Shown piece by piece: positions 8,525 through 17,173 of a stretch of DNA of 64,000 nt (position 1 is the stretch's first letter; every line of letters starts with the position of its first letter). The notes under the pieces were generated by a model. That model was not told where the DNA came from and did no database searches. It saw nothing but the letters and a program-made list of their open reading frames with translations. The DNA lies in assembly GCA_964442355.1 (NCBI GenBank), contig CAYTZS010000002.1:1-64000 (forward strand), given 5' to 3'. Source of the DNA: UBA6168 sp964442355 (lineage in GTDB: Bacteria; Bacteroidota; Bacteroidia; Chitinophagales; Saprospiraceae). Position numbers and translations under genes: made by a program.

Positions 8525-10294
8525 TTATTTTTTTGAAAAAATGCGGTTCAAAATCTTCAGGGTTATCAAGTACGTTGGTTTCACGCCCTCTTCGCCCAAG
8601 CTGCCTGATGCCAGCGTGTGGCCCGTGAGCAGGGGGTTGTCAGAGGCGTAGTAGGCGTACCGCAAAGTCACGTTCTCGTTGATATTTTTCCGGATTTTCG
8701 AGGCAGCCTGGATGGCTTTCTGGTAGTGTGCCCCTTCCATTTCCAGCCCGACGGCCCGCCACGATGAGCGCAGGAAGTACCGCAGGATATCTTTGTTCTG
8801 CAAGCTGGTGCCCAGCACCGTGATCATCGTGCCCGCTTCCACCCGCAGCCCGTTGCCCTCGAAGTCTTCCTTCGCAAAATCGTTCAAGAACGGGTAGTTG
8901 TCCGCTGTACCCTCGAACACGTGCGCCGTGGGCACCATGATGTCGCCTTTGCCGCCTTCGAGGATGCCCGCCTTGCCCATGATGGAGATAGAGGCGATGT
9001 TGAGGGGAATCTTTAATGGAGAATGGAGAATGGAGAATGGAGAATTGGGGGTCGCATCATTCTCAATTTTCCATTTTCCATTTTCCATTTCTTGTTTTTC
9101 ATTTTCCATTTCAAAAGGCTTCAGCAGTTCGTCCATCACCTCGTAAGCCTGTTCGCCGAAGGCATAATCCATCACCAACAGCAGGGGCTTTTCGGTGGTG
9201 ACGACGGCGGCATCCCACTGCACTTCTGGGGCGAGTCCTTCTGGTTTAATTTGCTCAGTGTCAATGATTTGCACGGTGATGTTCGTGCCACTGGAGTCGT
9301 CGAGCTGGTACATGCCGTGCTTGGTGCTGTATTCCACAACTTGTTGTCGCAGTTCCTTGCTGTCCTCGTGGCTGAGTTCACGGGCGAGCTCCTCCATGCC
9401 CATGCTGCTGGGTTTCGTCTTCGTTGCGCCGAAGGCGTAGAGGCAGTTCATCACGCTGTGCGGATTGGAGGAAATGATGTGGATGGGACGGTCGAGCCAA
9501 CCTTTTTTGTGCAAAAATTGCTTGATGCCATTGGCCCAGGCGCCCCCGAAAATATGGTGGCCGATTTTCTCCCGCAGGGCCGACGAGAACGTGATTTCCC
9601 GGTCGTTTTTCTCCAGCGCCTCCTCGATGGAGAGCTTGCCCATCCAGTACACGATGTGGAACAGGCTGTTGACCTTGCTCGCCGTTTCGAAGCGCTTCAC
9701 GGCCATCAGCGTCTCCTCAAAAGTGCGGCCCAGCAACCCGCTTAGGTAGGTGCAGGCCACCTCTCGGTTGAGGGGTTCGCCCAATTGCTCCTTTTCCACC
9801 AAATCTTCCAGGTTTTGCCAATCCCGCTTCTTGCGGCCACGCGGGTCGAGGGCGTTGCGCCGAATCTTTTCTGCTTCGATGTAGAGGAAGGTCAGGTGCG
9901 TGAGGATGTCGTAGATGTCCGAGCGGCCATTCGTCAGTTCGATAAACATTTGCTCCTCGTCGATGCGGTAGCAGTTGCGCCGCCGCTTGGGCGGTATGAT
10001 GGGCGTGAAGCCGGAGTGCTCGAAACCCTCCTTCGTGATGAGCCGGGTGTACCTGCACTCCTCAATGCCCTGCGGCAGCCGCTGGAAAATGTACAACAGC
10101 CCCTCCAATTCTACCCGCTCCGGGTCGGCGATGGAGCCGTAAATTTCTGGGCGGAGCACCATAAGCGCCTCAATCATGGCCTCGCCGCTCACCCCCAGCG
10201 GCTTGTAGCCGCCCCGGATAAACAAGTGCCGCATGGAAATATACAGTTGCTGAATGGCAGCCCTCGATTCTTGGGCTCTGGTGCGTTCGGTCAT
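8525..10294 (-). CDS. Conserved Bacteroidota protein with nucleoside-phosphorylase-like C-terminus (DUF6909-like)
   Basis: 589 aa from the preferred start (MTERTRAQESRAAIQQLYISM); an upstream in-frame ATG adds 16 residues. The N-terminal half (GGYKPLGVSGEAMIEALMVLRPEIYG, PPKRRRNCYRIDEEQMFIEL) is highly polar and looks like a conserved family; the DUF6909 label is from memory. The C-terminal part (ISIMGKAGILEGGKGDIMVP, then VGLEMEGAHY) resembles the phosphorylase/AMP nucleosidase fold, where the MEG motif binds ribose. Unusual: about 33 residues (EMENEKQEMENGKWKIEN and following) are encoded by a repeat element at 9015-9111 inserted in frame. A purine nucleoside phosphorylase gene lies next upstream, suggesting a nucleotide-related role. 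Confidence 0.75.
   Translation of the reverse strand: MTERTRAQESRAAIQQLYISMRHLFIRGGYKPLGVSGEAMIEALMVLRPEIYGSIADPERVELEGLLYIFQRLPQGIEECRYTRLITKEGFEHSGFTPIIPPKRRRNCYRIDEEQMFIELTNGRSDIYDILTHLTFLYIEAEKIRRNALDPRGRKKRDWQNLEDLVEKEQLGEPLNREVACTYLSGLLGRTFEETLMAVKRFETASKVNSLFHIVYWMGKLSIEEALEKNDREITFSSALREKIGHHIFGGAWANGIKQFLHKKGWLDRPIHIISSNPHSVMNCLYAFGATKTKPSSMGMEELARELSHEDSKELRQQVVEYSTKHGMYQLDDSSGTNITVQIIDTEQIKPEGLAPEVQWDAAVVTTEKPLLLVMDYAFGEQAYEVMDELLKPFEMENEKQEMENGKWKIENDATPNSPFSILHSPLKIPLNIASISIMGKAGILEGGKGDIMVPTAHVFEGTADNYPFLNDFAKEDFEGNGLRVEAGTMITVLGTSLQNKDILRYFLRSSWRAVGLEMEGAHYQKAIQAASKIRKNINENVTLRYAYYASDNPLLTGHTLASGSLGEEGVKPTYLITLKILNRIFSKK
9015..9111. repeat. Word-hairpin element inside a coding gene (GGAGAATG family)
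   Basis: The left arm (9016-9046) is AATGGAGAATGGAGAATGG-like tandem words; the right arm (9061-9111) is CAATTTTCCATTTTCCATT-like inverse complement words. The whole block is read through in frame by the minus-strand gene. The same word family forms the intergenic element at 21323-21397. Confidence 0.85.
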
Positions 10295-10472
10295 CTTAGT
10301 CTCGATTGGTGTTTGGCGATGAACAGCGGACAGCAGGTTCAATAAAAAACCACACTTTCCCTATTTTCTTATCGGTGGCGAAGTTGTGCAAAATTGGGGG
10401 ATAATAGCAAATGGAAAAGTGGTAGTCTGTTTTTGAGTTGCCTTCGGCAATGCGAAATTTGTTACTGTCCAT

Positions 10473-11309
10473 TCAAGAAACACCGCCTCCCTCCAGCCTC
10501 CGCAACATTTCCTTCATCACCAGCGCCAGCTTTGAACCGACGGCACTGACGGCGGCAATCACGTCTTCGTGCGAAGTCTCCCGGATGGCCGAGAGCGGAT
10601 AGCTCTTGTTCGATACAACGGATGCGGCGAACACCCGCATGCCACCATGCCTCGCCACCAGCACCTCCGGCACGGTGCTCATGCCCACCACGTCGGCACC
10701 GATGCGGTGCATGAACTCGTACTCGGCAGGCGTCTCAAGGTTGGGGCCGGGAAGCGCCACGTACACGCCCCGGTGCGAGCGGATGCCGTTGGCTTGCGCA
10801 ATGCCCTCGGCCAAATCGAGCAGTGCAGGGTCGTAGCCGTGGAGCATATCGGGGAAGCGAACGCCGAGGCGCTCGTCGTTGGGCCCCCGGAGCGGGTTGT
10901 CAGGTTGCAAGTTGATATGGTCACGCAAGAACACGAGGTCGCCCATCTCGATGTCGGCGTTCACGCTGCCTGCCGCATTGGACACCATCAGCATCTCGAT
11001 GCCCAGAGCACGCATCACCCGCACGGGAAAGGTGACCTGCTGCATTGTGTAGCCCTCATAATAGTGGAAGCGCCCGGCCATCGCCACGATGTTTGCGCCA
11101 GCCAATTTGCCAAAAATCAGCTTGCCCGCATGACCCATCACCGTACTGGTTGGGAAGTGCGGAATGTCAGCATAGTCAATGGTTTCCACTACGTCTATAT
11201 CGTTGACCAGCCCCCCAAGCCCTGAACCGAGTATGATGCCGTACTTGGGTTGGAGGTCGGTGCGGCTGCGCAGGTAGGCGGCGGCGGCTTGTATTTGTTC
11301 GAACTGCAT
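10473..11309 (-). CDS. Purine nucleoside phosphorylase (trimeric family)
   Basis: 278-aa cytoplasmic enzyme cleaving purine nucleosides with phosphate to base and ribose-1-phosphate. Family blocks: ILGSGLGGL (27-34), VMGHAGKLIFG, GRFHYYEGY (79-87), VSNAAGSVN (109-117), LPGPNLETPAEYE (187-199), GADVVGMSTVPEV (204-216). The start at 11309 (MQFEQIQAAAAYL) is preferred; the 27-residue extension upstream (to 11390) is Ser/His-rich and overlaps the intergenic words before the SDR gene. Same strand as the phosphorylase-like gene downstream. Confidence 0.94.
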   Translation of the reverse strand: MQFEQIQAAAAYLRSRTDLQPKYGIILGSGLGGLVNDIDVVETIDYADIPHFPTSTVMGHAGKLIFGKLAGANIVAMAGRFHYYEGYTMQQVTFPVRVMRALGIEMLMVSNAAGSVNADIEMGDLVFLRDHINLQPDNPLRGPNDERLGVRFPDMLHGYDPALLDLAEGIAQANGIRSHRGVYVALPGPNLETPAEYEFMHRIGADVVGMSTVPEVLVARHGGMRVFAASVVSNKSYPLSAIRETSHEDVIAAVSAVGSKLALVMKEMLRRLEGGGVS

Positions 11310-11349
11310 GGAAAAAAGTGATGAATGAAAATGGAGGTATGATGTATTG

Positions 11350-11396
11350 TGCAGGCACTGACTGTCCACTGCCAACCGTCGAACTGCCAATTAATC
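11350..11396. repeat. Single-arm word repeat (AACTGCC family)
   Basis: CACTGACTGTCCACTGCC followed by GTCGAACTGCCAATTAA forms a one-sided run of words of the same family as the elements at 27959-28143 and 29523-29582. The stop codon of the SDR gene (TAA, minus strand, 11391-11393) is part of the last word. Confidence 0.6.
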
Positions 11397-12161
11397 AGGT
11401 TGCGGGCTCACGGCAGTCCAGCCGCCGTCCACCACCAGCGTTTGACCAGTGATGTGGCCGGCCTGCGGCGAAAGCAGGAACAGGGCGGCGTGTGCGATGT
11501 CAGCCACGGTGGCGGCACGGCCAGTGGGCGTCAGTTGTTGCCAAATGGCGATGTAGTCGGGGTCGAGCAGGGTGCGCTCCGTCAGTGTGGCACCTGGGGC
11601 GATGGCGTTCGCCGTGATTTGGTGCGGCGCCAACTCCGAGACGAGCCCTCGTGCCAGCATCTCCAGGCCCGCTTTGGTCATGCCGTAGGTGGCCAGGTGT
11701 CGGTACGACTGGTGCCCCGTCACGCTCGACATGAACAGGATGCGCCCGCCCATGCCTTGTTGCCGCATTTGCCTTGCGGCAAATTGGGCGAGGAAGAAGC
11801 TGCCCTGCAAATTGACCGACACGAGTTGCTGGAAGCACTCTGGTGTGTACTCGAAGAAGTCGCCATAAGTGGTGATGCCCGCATTGGCCACAGCGATGTC
11901 GAGGTGGCCGAAGGTTGCAACCGCCTCATCCACAAGGCGTTGCAAAAGGGCGAGATTGCTCACGTCGCCAGCGATGGGCAGCACCCGACCACCTTCCCCA
12001 GCAATGCGGTAGGCAGCCTCAGCGGCCAGCACGGGGTCGAGGTCGTTGAGCACGACGGCAGCGCCTTGCGCAGCGAGTTGCCGGGCAATCTCGAAGCCGA
12101 TGCCTACGCCCGCCCCGGTGACGATGGCGGTTTTGTTGTGAAATGTTTTTTCCAAAGGCAA
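11391..12161 (-). CDS. SDR family oxidoreductase
   Basis: 256-aa classical short-chain dehydrogenase. NAD(P)-binding TGAGVGIG (15-22), ND at 39-40, NAG (93-95), catalytic S145/S146, Y159 and K163 (SSVTG...YGMTK) and the C-terminal GQTLVVDGGWTAV are all present. N40-D41 after beta-2 suggests NAD preference (weak inference). Substrate unknown; members act on sugars, fatty acyl groups or alcohols. Confidence 0.92.
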   Translation of the reverse strand: MPLEKTFHNKTAIVTGAGVGIGFEIARQLAAQGAAVVLNDLDPVLAAEAAYRIAGEGGRVLPIAGDVSNLALLQRLVDEAVATFGHLDIAVANAGITTYGDFFEYTPECFQQLVSVNLQGSFFLAQFAARQMRQQGMGGRILFMSSVTGHQSYRHLATYGMTKAGLEMLARGLVSELAPHQITANAIAPGATLTERTLLDPDYIAIWQQLTPTGRAATVADIAHAALFLLSPQAGHITGQTLVVDGGWTAVSPQPD

Positions 12162-12216
12162 AAAGTCTGGTAGCGGGCAAAGCTAAAGTTTGGCGGGGTG
12201 ATTTTGCTGGGTTTTC

Positions 12217-12224
12217 TACTTTTG
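12217..12224 (+). promoter_or_regulatory. Bacteroidota -7 promoter box (TACTTTTG)
   Basis: Exact match to TAnnTTTG, 26 nt before the ATG of the M14 peptidase gene. The candidate -33 TTTG at 12189-12192 has a 24-nt spacer, slightly longer than usual. Confidence 0.6.
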
Positions 12225-12249
12225 CTTCCCTCATTTCAATTGCATTTTC

Positions 12250-14787
12250 ATGTTGAAAAAAATCCCGTTTGTCCTTGGCTTGCTCGTGTTGGCTGTTTCC
12301 CTGTCGGCCCAATCCAAACTGCTGCACCCCGATGCCTTTTTGCCGCACAAAATCGGCAGCCAGTTCACCGGGCACAGCCTGCTAGTGGACTACTACCGCC
12401 ATGTGGCCGCCAACAGCGACCGGGTGAAGCTCGTCGAGTTCGGGCGTACCAACCAGCTACGGCCCCAAATCCTCGCCATCGTGAGCAGCCCCGAAAATCT
12501 GCGCCGCATCGAGGACATCCGGCTCAACAATCTCCGCAGTGCAGGCATCCTTTCCGGAACCGCCGACAACTCGAACCCCGTCACCATCGTCTGGCTGGGA
12601 CTGAGCGTACACGGTAACGAGGCAGCTGGGACTGAGGCGTCCATGCCTGTTTTGTACGAACTCGTCAACCCGAACAACCGGGAAACAACCGAGTGGCTCC
12701 GCAACACCGTCGTGCTAATCGAGCCGAGCGTGAACCCCGATGGCTACAGCCGCTACACCGACTGGTATCGGCAGGCCAGCCCCCAGTTGCCCGACCCCAA
12801 TCCGCAATCACGGGAGCACGTGGAACCGTGGCCGGGTGGCCGGGTGAACCACTACCTGTTCGACCTGAACCGGGACTGGGCCTGGGCCACGCAGGTGGAG
12901 ACCCAAAACCGCCTGAAGATTTACAACGACTGGCTACCACATGTGGTGGCGGACATCCACGAGCAGGGCTATGATGCGCCGTATTACTTCCCGCCGGCAG
13001 CGCAGCCTTACCACCAGTACCTCACGAAGTGGCAAGCCGAGTTTCAGGTGGAAATCGGTCGCAACCATGCCAAATACTTCGACCGAAACGGTTGGTTGTA
13101 CTTCACGAAGGAGGTGTTCGACCTGTTTTATCCCAGTTATGGCGACACCTACCCCTGCTACAACGGCGCCATCGGCATGACCTACGAGCAGGGCGGCATC
13201 CGGGCGGGGCGAGCCATCAACCTGCCCAACGGGGATACGCTGACCCTCGCCGACCGGGTGGCGCACCATCAGGCGACGGCACTTTCCACGGTGGAGATTT
13301 CGGCCAAAAACGCCGGACGGCTGGTGCAGAACTTCGCCGATTTTTACAAACGCTCGCAAAACAACCCGCCCGGCGAGTACAAGGCTTTTGTGGTAAAAAG
13401 CTCGAACCCCGCTGCGAAAATCAGGGCATTTGCGGAACAACTTGACCGCCTCGGCATCCGGTACGGCAAAGTAGGGAAGACGCCGACGGGTCTAAGCGGC
13501 TACGATTACGTGACCGGGCAGGAGGCCAGGTTTGCCGTAGGCGAAAACGACCTCGTGGTGAGTGCCTACCAGCCGAAGGGCTTGTTCGCCCAGGTTTTGC
13601 TTGACCCTGAATCGGTCATAGTGGACTCCAGTACTTACGACATCACGGCTTGGTCGCTACTGCATGCGCATGGTTTGGCGGCATTTGCATCCCGTGTGCG
13701 CATTGACCCCGCCGGGCAGGGCTACGATTTTGCGAAGCAAAACACGGCACCGCCTGCGGCCACGCCGTATGCCTACCTCGTTCCGTGGAACTCGATGCAG
13801 TCTGCCCGCTTCTTGGCGGAGGTCGTGAAAAACGGCATCGTCTGCCGCTACACAGAGTCGCCTTTCACGGTCGAGGGCAAGGACTGGCCTGCTGGGACGC
13901 TCGTCATCACGCAAGCCGACAACCGCAAGCATCCCGGTTTCGATGCGGTGGTGCAGGCTGCCGCCAATCGCTTGAACCACCCTGTGACGCCCGTGCAGAC
14001 GGGCTTCGTGGAGGCTGGCCGTGACTTCGGGTCGGACGCCATGCGCCTCATCACTGCCCCCAACGTGCTGGTACTTTCGGGCGAAAAAACCTGGAACAAC
14101 GAATTTGGGCAGGTCTGGTTTTACTTCGACAAAGACGTGAGCTACCCTGCCACCTACGTGGATGCTGACCAACTTCCGGGCATGGATTTGAAGGATTACA
14201 ACGTGCTGGTGCTGCCGGAAGGTAGTTTTGATTTCGACGATACCACGTTGGAAAAGCTCGGCAACTGGGTCGGCGACGGTGGCAAGCTCATCGCCCTCGG
14301 CAATGCGAATACCTCGCTGGCCGACAAGAAAGGGTTCAACCTAGCGAAATACGCCAAGGCTTCGGACAAGGACGCCGCCCTCTCGGAGTCAGACCGCCAC
14401 GCCCTCGACCACCGCACAGCACTGTTCAAGGACCGCAGCCGCACCTCCATTTCCGATTTCAACCCCGGTGCTGTGGTGCGCACCAAGATGGACACCTCGC
14501 ACCCACTGGCGTTCGGCATGAAGGACTATTATTTCTCGCTGAAAACTAGCAACCTGCGCTACGACCTGCTGAAAGAGTCTTGGAACGTGGGCTACCTCGA
14601 AGACAATTATTTGGCGCACGGTTTCATTGGCGCCAACGTGAAAAAACTGCTGAATAACTCCGCTTCGTTTGCTGTGCAGAATAGGGGTGGGGGGCAGGTG
14701 GTTTACCTGATTGACAACCCGCTGTTTCGCTCATTTTGGGAGGAAGGGAAGCTGCTTTTTAGCAATGCGCTGTTCCTTGTAAATTGA
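12250..14787 (+). CDS. Secreted M14 family zinc carboxypeptidase
   Basis: 845 aa with signal peptide (LKKIPFVLGLLVLAVSLSAQ). The zinc site is visible as H121-x-x-E124 in SVHGNEAAGTEAS and the third ligand H237 in DIHEQGYDAPYYFPP; the substrate-binding LNRDWAW motif lies between. The C-terminal half (about 380-845) contains a GATase-like segment (YNVLVLPEGSFDFDDTTL) seen in large Bacteroidota M14 proteins. Likely a periplasmic or secreted peptidase removing C-terminal residues or acting on cell-wall peptides; exact substrate unknown. Confidence 0.92.
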   Translation: MLKKIPFVLGLLVLAVSLSAQSKLLHPDAFLPHKIGSQFTGHSLLVDYYRHVAANSDRVKLVEFGRTNQLRPQILAIVSSPENLRRIEDIRLNNLRSAGILSGTADNSNPVTIVWLGLSVHGNEAAGTEASMPVLYELVNPNNRETTEWLRNTVVLIEPSVNPDGYSRYTDWYRQASPQLPDPNPQSREHVEPWPGGRVNHYLFDLNRDWAWATQVETQNRLKIYNDWLPHVVADIHEQGYDAPYYFPPAAQPYHQYLTKWQAEFQVEIGRNHAKYFDRNGWLYFTKEVFDLFYPSYGDTYPCYNGAIGMTYEQGGIRAGRAINLPNGDTLTLADRVAHHQATALSTVEISAKNAGRLVQNFADFYKRSQNNPPGEYKAFVVKSSNPAAKIRAFAEQLDRLGIRYGKVGKTPTGLSGYDYVTGQEARFAVGENDLVVSAYQPKGLFAQVLLDPESVIVDSSTYDITAWSLLHAHGLAAFASRVRIDPAGQGYDFAKQNTAPPAATPYAYLVPWNSMQSARFLAEVVKNGIVCRYTESPFTVEGKDWPAGTLVITQADNRKHPGFDAVVQAAANRLNHPVTPVQTGFVEAGRDFGSDAMRLITAPNVLVLSGEKTWNNEFGQVWFYFDKDVSYPATYVDADQLPGMDLKDYNVLVLPEGSFDFDDTTLEKLGNWVGDGGKLIALGNANTSLADKKGFNLAKYAKASDKDAALSESDRHALDHRTALFKDRSRTSISDFNPGAVVRTKMDTSHPLAFGMKDYYFSLKTSNLRYDLLKESWNVGYLEDNYLAHGFIGANVKKLLNNSASFAVQNRGGGQVVYLIDNPLFRSFWEEGKLLFSNALFLVN

Positions 14788-14811
14788 CGTTGGGCACTTA
14801 TTTTTTACAAA

Positions 14812-15363
14812 ATGGAAGCAACTAATACTTGGACTTCAGCCCTTGAACGGCTGTCAAAAACCTTCTCTGCCGAGTTTGGCCATCTCACCGCTGAGGAGTT
14901 GAACCGCAAGCCGAACGCCTCAACTTGGAGCATCGGTCAAGTGATTGACCACATTATTAAGGTAAACGAGACTTATTACCCCATCGTGGAGCAGCTACAG
15001 GCGGGCGCTTACCAGACGCCGTGGACGGCCAAACTGCCGTTTCTCGTGAATTGGTTCGGTGATTTCATCCTCAAAGGCGTGGAGCCTGAGCGCAAAAAGA
15101 AAATCCAAACCTTCCCTGTTTGGGAGCCAGCGCAGAGCGAAGTGCGGGCGGACATCGTGGCGCATTTTGCGGAGCACCAGCAGCAATTGGCCGCTATCAT
15201 GGTCCAATGCGAGCCGTTTTTGAAGGCAGGCACGGTGATTTCTTCACCTGCCAACAAGTTTATTGTGTATAAACTTGGACGAGCATTTGACATTATCGTG
15301 GCGCATGAGGAGCGGCATTTGAACCAGTCAAGGGATATCTTGAATTTTATGAAAAATAATTGA
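14812..15363 (+). CDS. DinB family protein
   Basis: 183-aa four-helix-bundle protein of the DinB/YfiT type. Likely metal ligands: H47 in IDHII and the HEERHLNQSRDI pair near 164-168. PNASTWSIGQVIDHI is the typical first-helix sequence. Members are metal-dependent thiol transferases or of unknown function. It lies 24 nt after the M14 gene on the same strand, so the two may be co-transcribed. Confidence 0.88.
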   Translation: MEATNTWTSALERLSKTFSAEFGHLTAEELNRKPNASTWSIGQVIDHIIKVNETYYPIVEQLQAGAYQTPWTAKLPFLVNWFGDFILKGVEPERKKKIQTFPVWEPAQSEVRADIVAHFAEHQQQLAAIMVQCEPFLKAGTVISSPANKFIVYKLGRAFDIIVAHEERHLNQSRDILNFMKNN

Positions 15364-15542
15364 GCGGGCTTTTTTCACGAAATTTGACGTTAAATGCTTT
15401 TGGTTGTTGATTTTAGGATAAAATTTATGATGTTTTCGTTGTCACAGTTTTTGAAAAAGTAGCCCAAAAACGGGGTGTTGCGGCGGGCATATTTGTGTCA
15501 TCAATCGAACTGGTGAACACTCAAACAAAAAAAGCAAAAACG

Positions 15543-16142
15543 ATGAATACTTTCCGCACACTTACCATCTGCCTGCTGGCCTTCTTCGCAACGACTTTTG
15601 TAGCTGCGCAGTCTTCTGATTTCCAGAGCAGCCTCGAATTCAAGCTTCAATTGCTTTCCGATGGGACTTATGGCGTGTTCGTAAAGCCTGACCACACGGT
15701 TTCTCCAAGTGGCAAGACGCAGACTGGCGCTGGCCAAGTGACAATTGTGACACCAACAAACTTCGACTACAGCAACTTCAAAAATCTCGCCGGCACTTGG
15801 GTGGAAAACGCCCGTGTTGATGCTCCGGTAGAAGCCATCGACAAATCTTATGTTTCCTTTGGTTTTGTGGTTGACAATCCACGTATCCAGTTGTTTCCAA
15901 ACGAAGAGACGCTCCTTTTTACTTTTACTTGCGATGCCGCTTTCAATGGTCAAATTTCACTTTTCGACAACGAAAACGACCCGTTCATGACGCCAAACTC
16001 TTACGACAGCAACCCAGGCAATGACCTCGGCGTGGTTGACCTCGGTGCAAAAGGTGGTATGGCATACTACACTTACGCTCGCAACTACAGCAGCGAAGCG
16101 GAGGAACTTCGCAACAACGCAGCACTGGCAACTAAAGAGTAA
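15543..16142 (+). CDS. Secreted protein with Ig/cohesin-like domain
   Basis: 199 aa starting at ATG 15543 (MNTFRTLTICLLAFFATTFVAAQ, a clear signal peptide); an in-frame start at 15495 would displace it. The mature part is beta-rich (FKLQLLSDGTYGVFVKPD, GQVTIVTPTNFDY, LLFTFTCDAAFNGQISLFDNENDPF), similar to Ig-like/cohesin-like domains attached to many Saprospiria surface proteins. No sorting domain follows, so it may be a stand-alone subunit. Function unknown. Confidence 0.65.
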   Translation: MNTFRTLTICLLAFFATTFVAAQSSDFQSSLEFKLQLLSDGTYGVFVKPDHTVSPSGKTQTGAGQVTIVTPTNFDYSNFKNLAGTWVENARVDAPVEAIDKSYVSFGFVVDNPRIQLFPNEETLLFTFTCDAAFNGQISLFDNENDPFMTPNSYDSNPGNDLGVVDLGAKGGMAYYTYARNYSSEAEELRNNAALATKE

Positions 16143-16169
16143 TCGAAAAGTAAACGGTAATAATTCAAC

Positions 16170-16244
16170 AAGGTCTCGTTCACACAAACGGCAAGGTCTC
16201 AGAAAAGAAAAGGTCTCAAACTCAAACAAATAAGCAAGGGTCTC
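16170..16244 (+). repeat. Four AAGGTCTC direct repeats in a 3' untranslated region
   Basis: AAGGTCTC occurs at 16170, 16193 and 16210, and as AAGGGTCTC at 16236, with spacings of 23, 17 and 26 nt in otherwise CA-rich sequence. It lies between the secreted-protein stop (16142) and the terminator at 16284. Significance unknown. Confidence 0.5.
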
Positions 16245-16283
16245 CACTCACAAGCATGAAAAAAACTCACTCACGAAACAGAG

Positions 16284-16327
16284 AGGCTAAAATGTTGGAA
16301 ACAGCATTTTAGCCTTTTTCTTTTTTT
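16284..16327 (+). terminator. Rho-independent terminator
   Basis: Perfect 11-bp stem (16284-16294 with 16305-16315), 10-nt loop, then a run of T to 16327. It ends the plus-strand unit with the secreted Ig-like protein. Confidence 0.9.
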
Positions 16328-16333
16328 GCATTT

Positions 16334-16963
16334 TCATTGAACGACATGCACAAGTTCACTCTCGGCAACGTACTCCTCGCCGTTTCTCAACCGTAAAACT
16401 ACCCTTGCTCGGAATGCAGAATTGGTGTCGGAGGCACCCTCCAGCTGCAAGCCTATTTGTTCTTCCTTGATGTACGACATATTCGTTTCCAGAAACTCAT
16501 CCAAGTGACTCCGGTTGCCCAAATGGTACACATAAAACAGGTCGTTGATGGTGTCGCCAGCTACGTGAAGGCTGTCCCAATCGTTTAACGTCAGCACGGT
16601 CAACGACTCAATTTGCTCTTGGGAGCCATTGAAGCCGGGTTCGGCAGGCGAACAAGACAGGGCTGAATTCATCATTCCAAATTCATCGGGGACAGGGCGT
16701 TCTATCTGGCCGAAATAACTCACGTCAAACTGGATGACCAGCCTGAAAAAATCTGCACTCACAATGGCGGCGCTGTCAAGTAAATCCCTGCCGCAACAAT
16801 CATATTCGTCTTTCACTTTGTAGTTCAAAAAGTGCATACCTTCTATGTCAAAATAGGCTGGCACGGGGTCCAGGTTGCCACAGTCGTCGGTTGCCCAGTC
16901 GCAGGAGGGGAAGATAAAGCCGATGGAGAAAAATGCTGTGAGGGATATGGTTTTCAAGTTCAT
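16334..16963 (-). CDS. Lipoprotein of unknown function
   Basis: 209 aa with a lipoprotein signal: hydrophobic LTAFFSIGFIF then lipobox FPSC (C21). The mature region has several Cys (DYDCCGRD, DDCG) and beta-like segments (FRLVIQFDVSYFG, RARVVLRLRNGEEYVAESEL). It may belong to the DUF5034-type Bacteroidota lipoproteins, but I am not sure. Convergent with the gene on its left, with the terminator at 16284-16327 between. Confidence 0.7.
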   Translation of the reverse strand: MNLKTISLTAFFSIGFIFPSCDWATDDCGNLDPVPAYFDIEGMHFLNYKVKDEYDCCGRDLLDSAAIVSADFFRLVIQFDVSYFGQIERPVPDEFGMMNSALSCSPAEPGFNGSQEQIESLTVLTLNDWDSLHVAGDTINDLFYVYHLGNRSHLDEFLETNMSYIKEEQIGLQLEGASDTNSAFRARVVLRLRNGEEYVAESELVHVVQ

Positions 16964-17083
16964 AAAGCGTGTAAAAAGGGATTGGTGAAAAATTTAACTT
17001 ACAACGGTTAGTCTGCACCAATTGCTGCGCAAAATTTTAACATTTCATAAATGACCCCACCCCACCTTTTCTATCTAAATGGA

Positions 17084-17091
17084 TACTTTTG
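17084..17091 (+). promoter_or_regulatory. -7 promoter box (TACTTTTG) for nspD
   Basis: Exact TAnnTTTG. Transcription would start near 17097, so the word hairpin at 17103-17162 would lie in the 5' untranslated region. Confidence 0.6.
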
Positions 17092-17102
17092 CCGAGCAAG
17101 GC

Positions 17103-17162
17103 GTTTTGAGTTTCTGGTAACGTAGTTACCTGCGCTCAAAACCCAGAACTCGAAACTCAAAA
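17103..17162 (+). repeat. Word-hairpin element in the nspD leader (GTTTTGAGTTTC family)
   Basis: GTTTTGAGTTTCTGG (17103-17117) pairs with the inverse complement words at 17142-17162; inside is a further small palindrome GGTAAC...GTTACC. It stops 11 nt before the nspD start codon. Confidence 0.7.
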
Positions 17163-17173
17163 CTAATTTTTCG

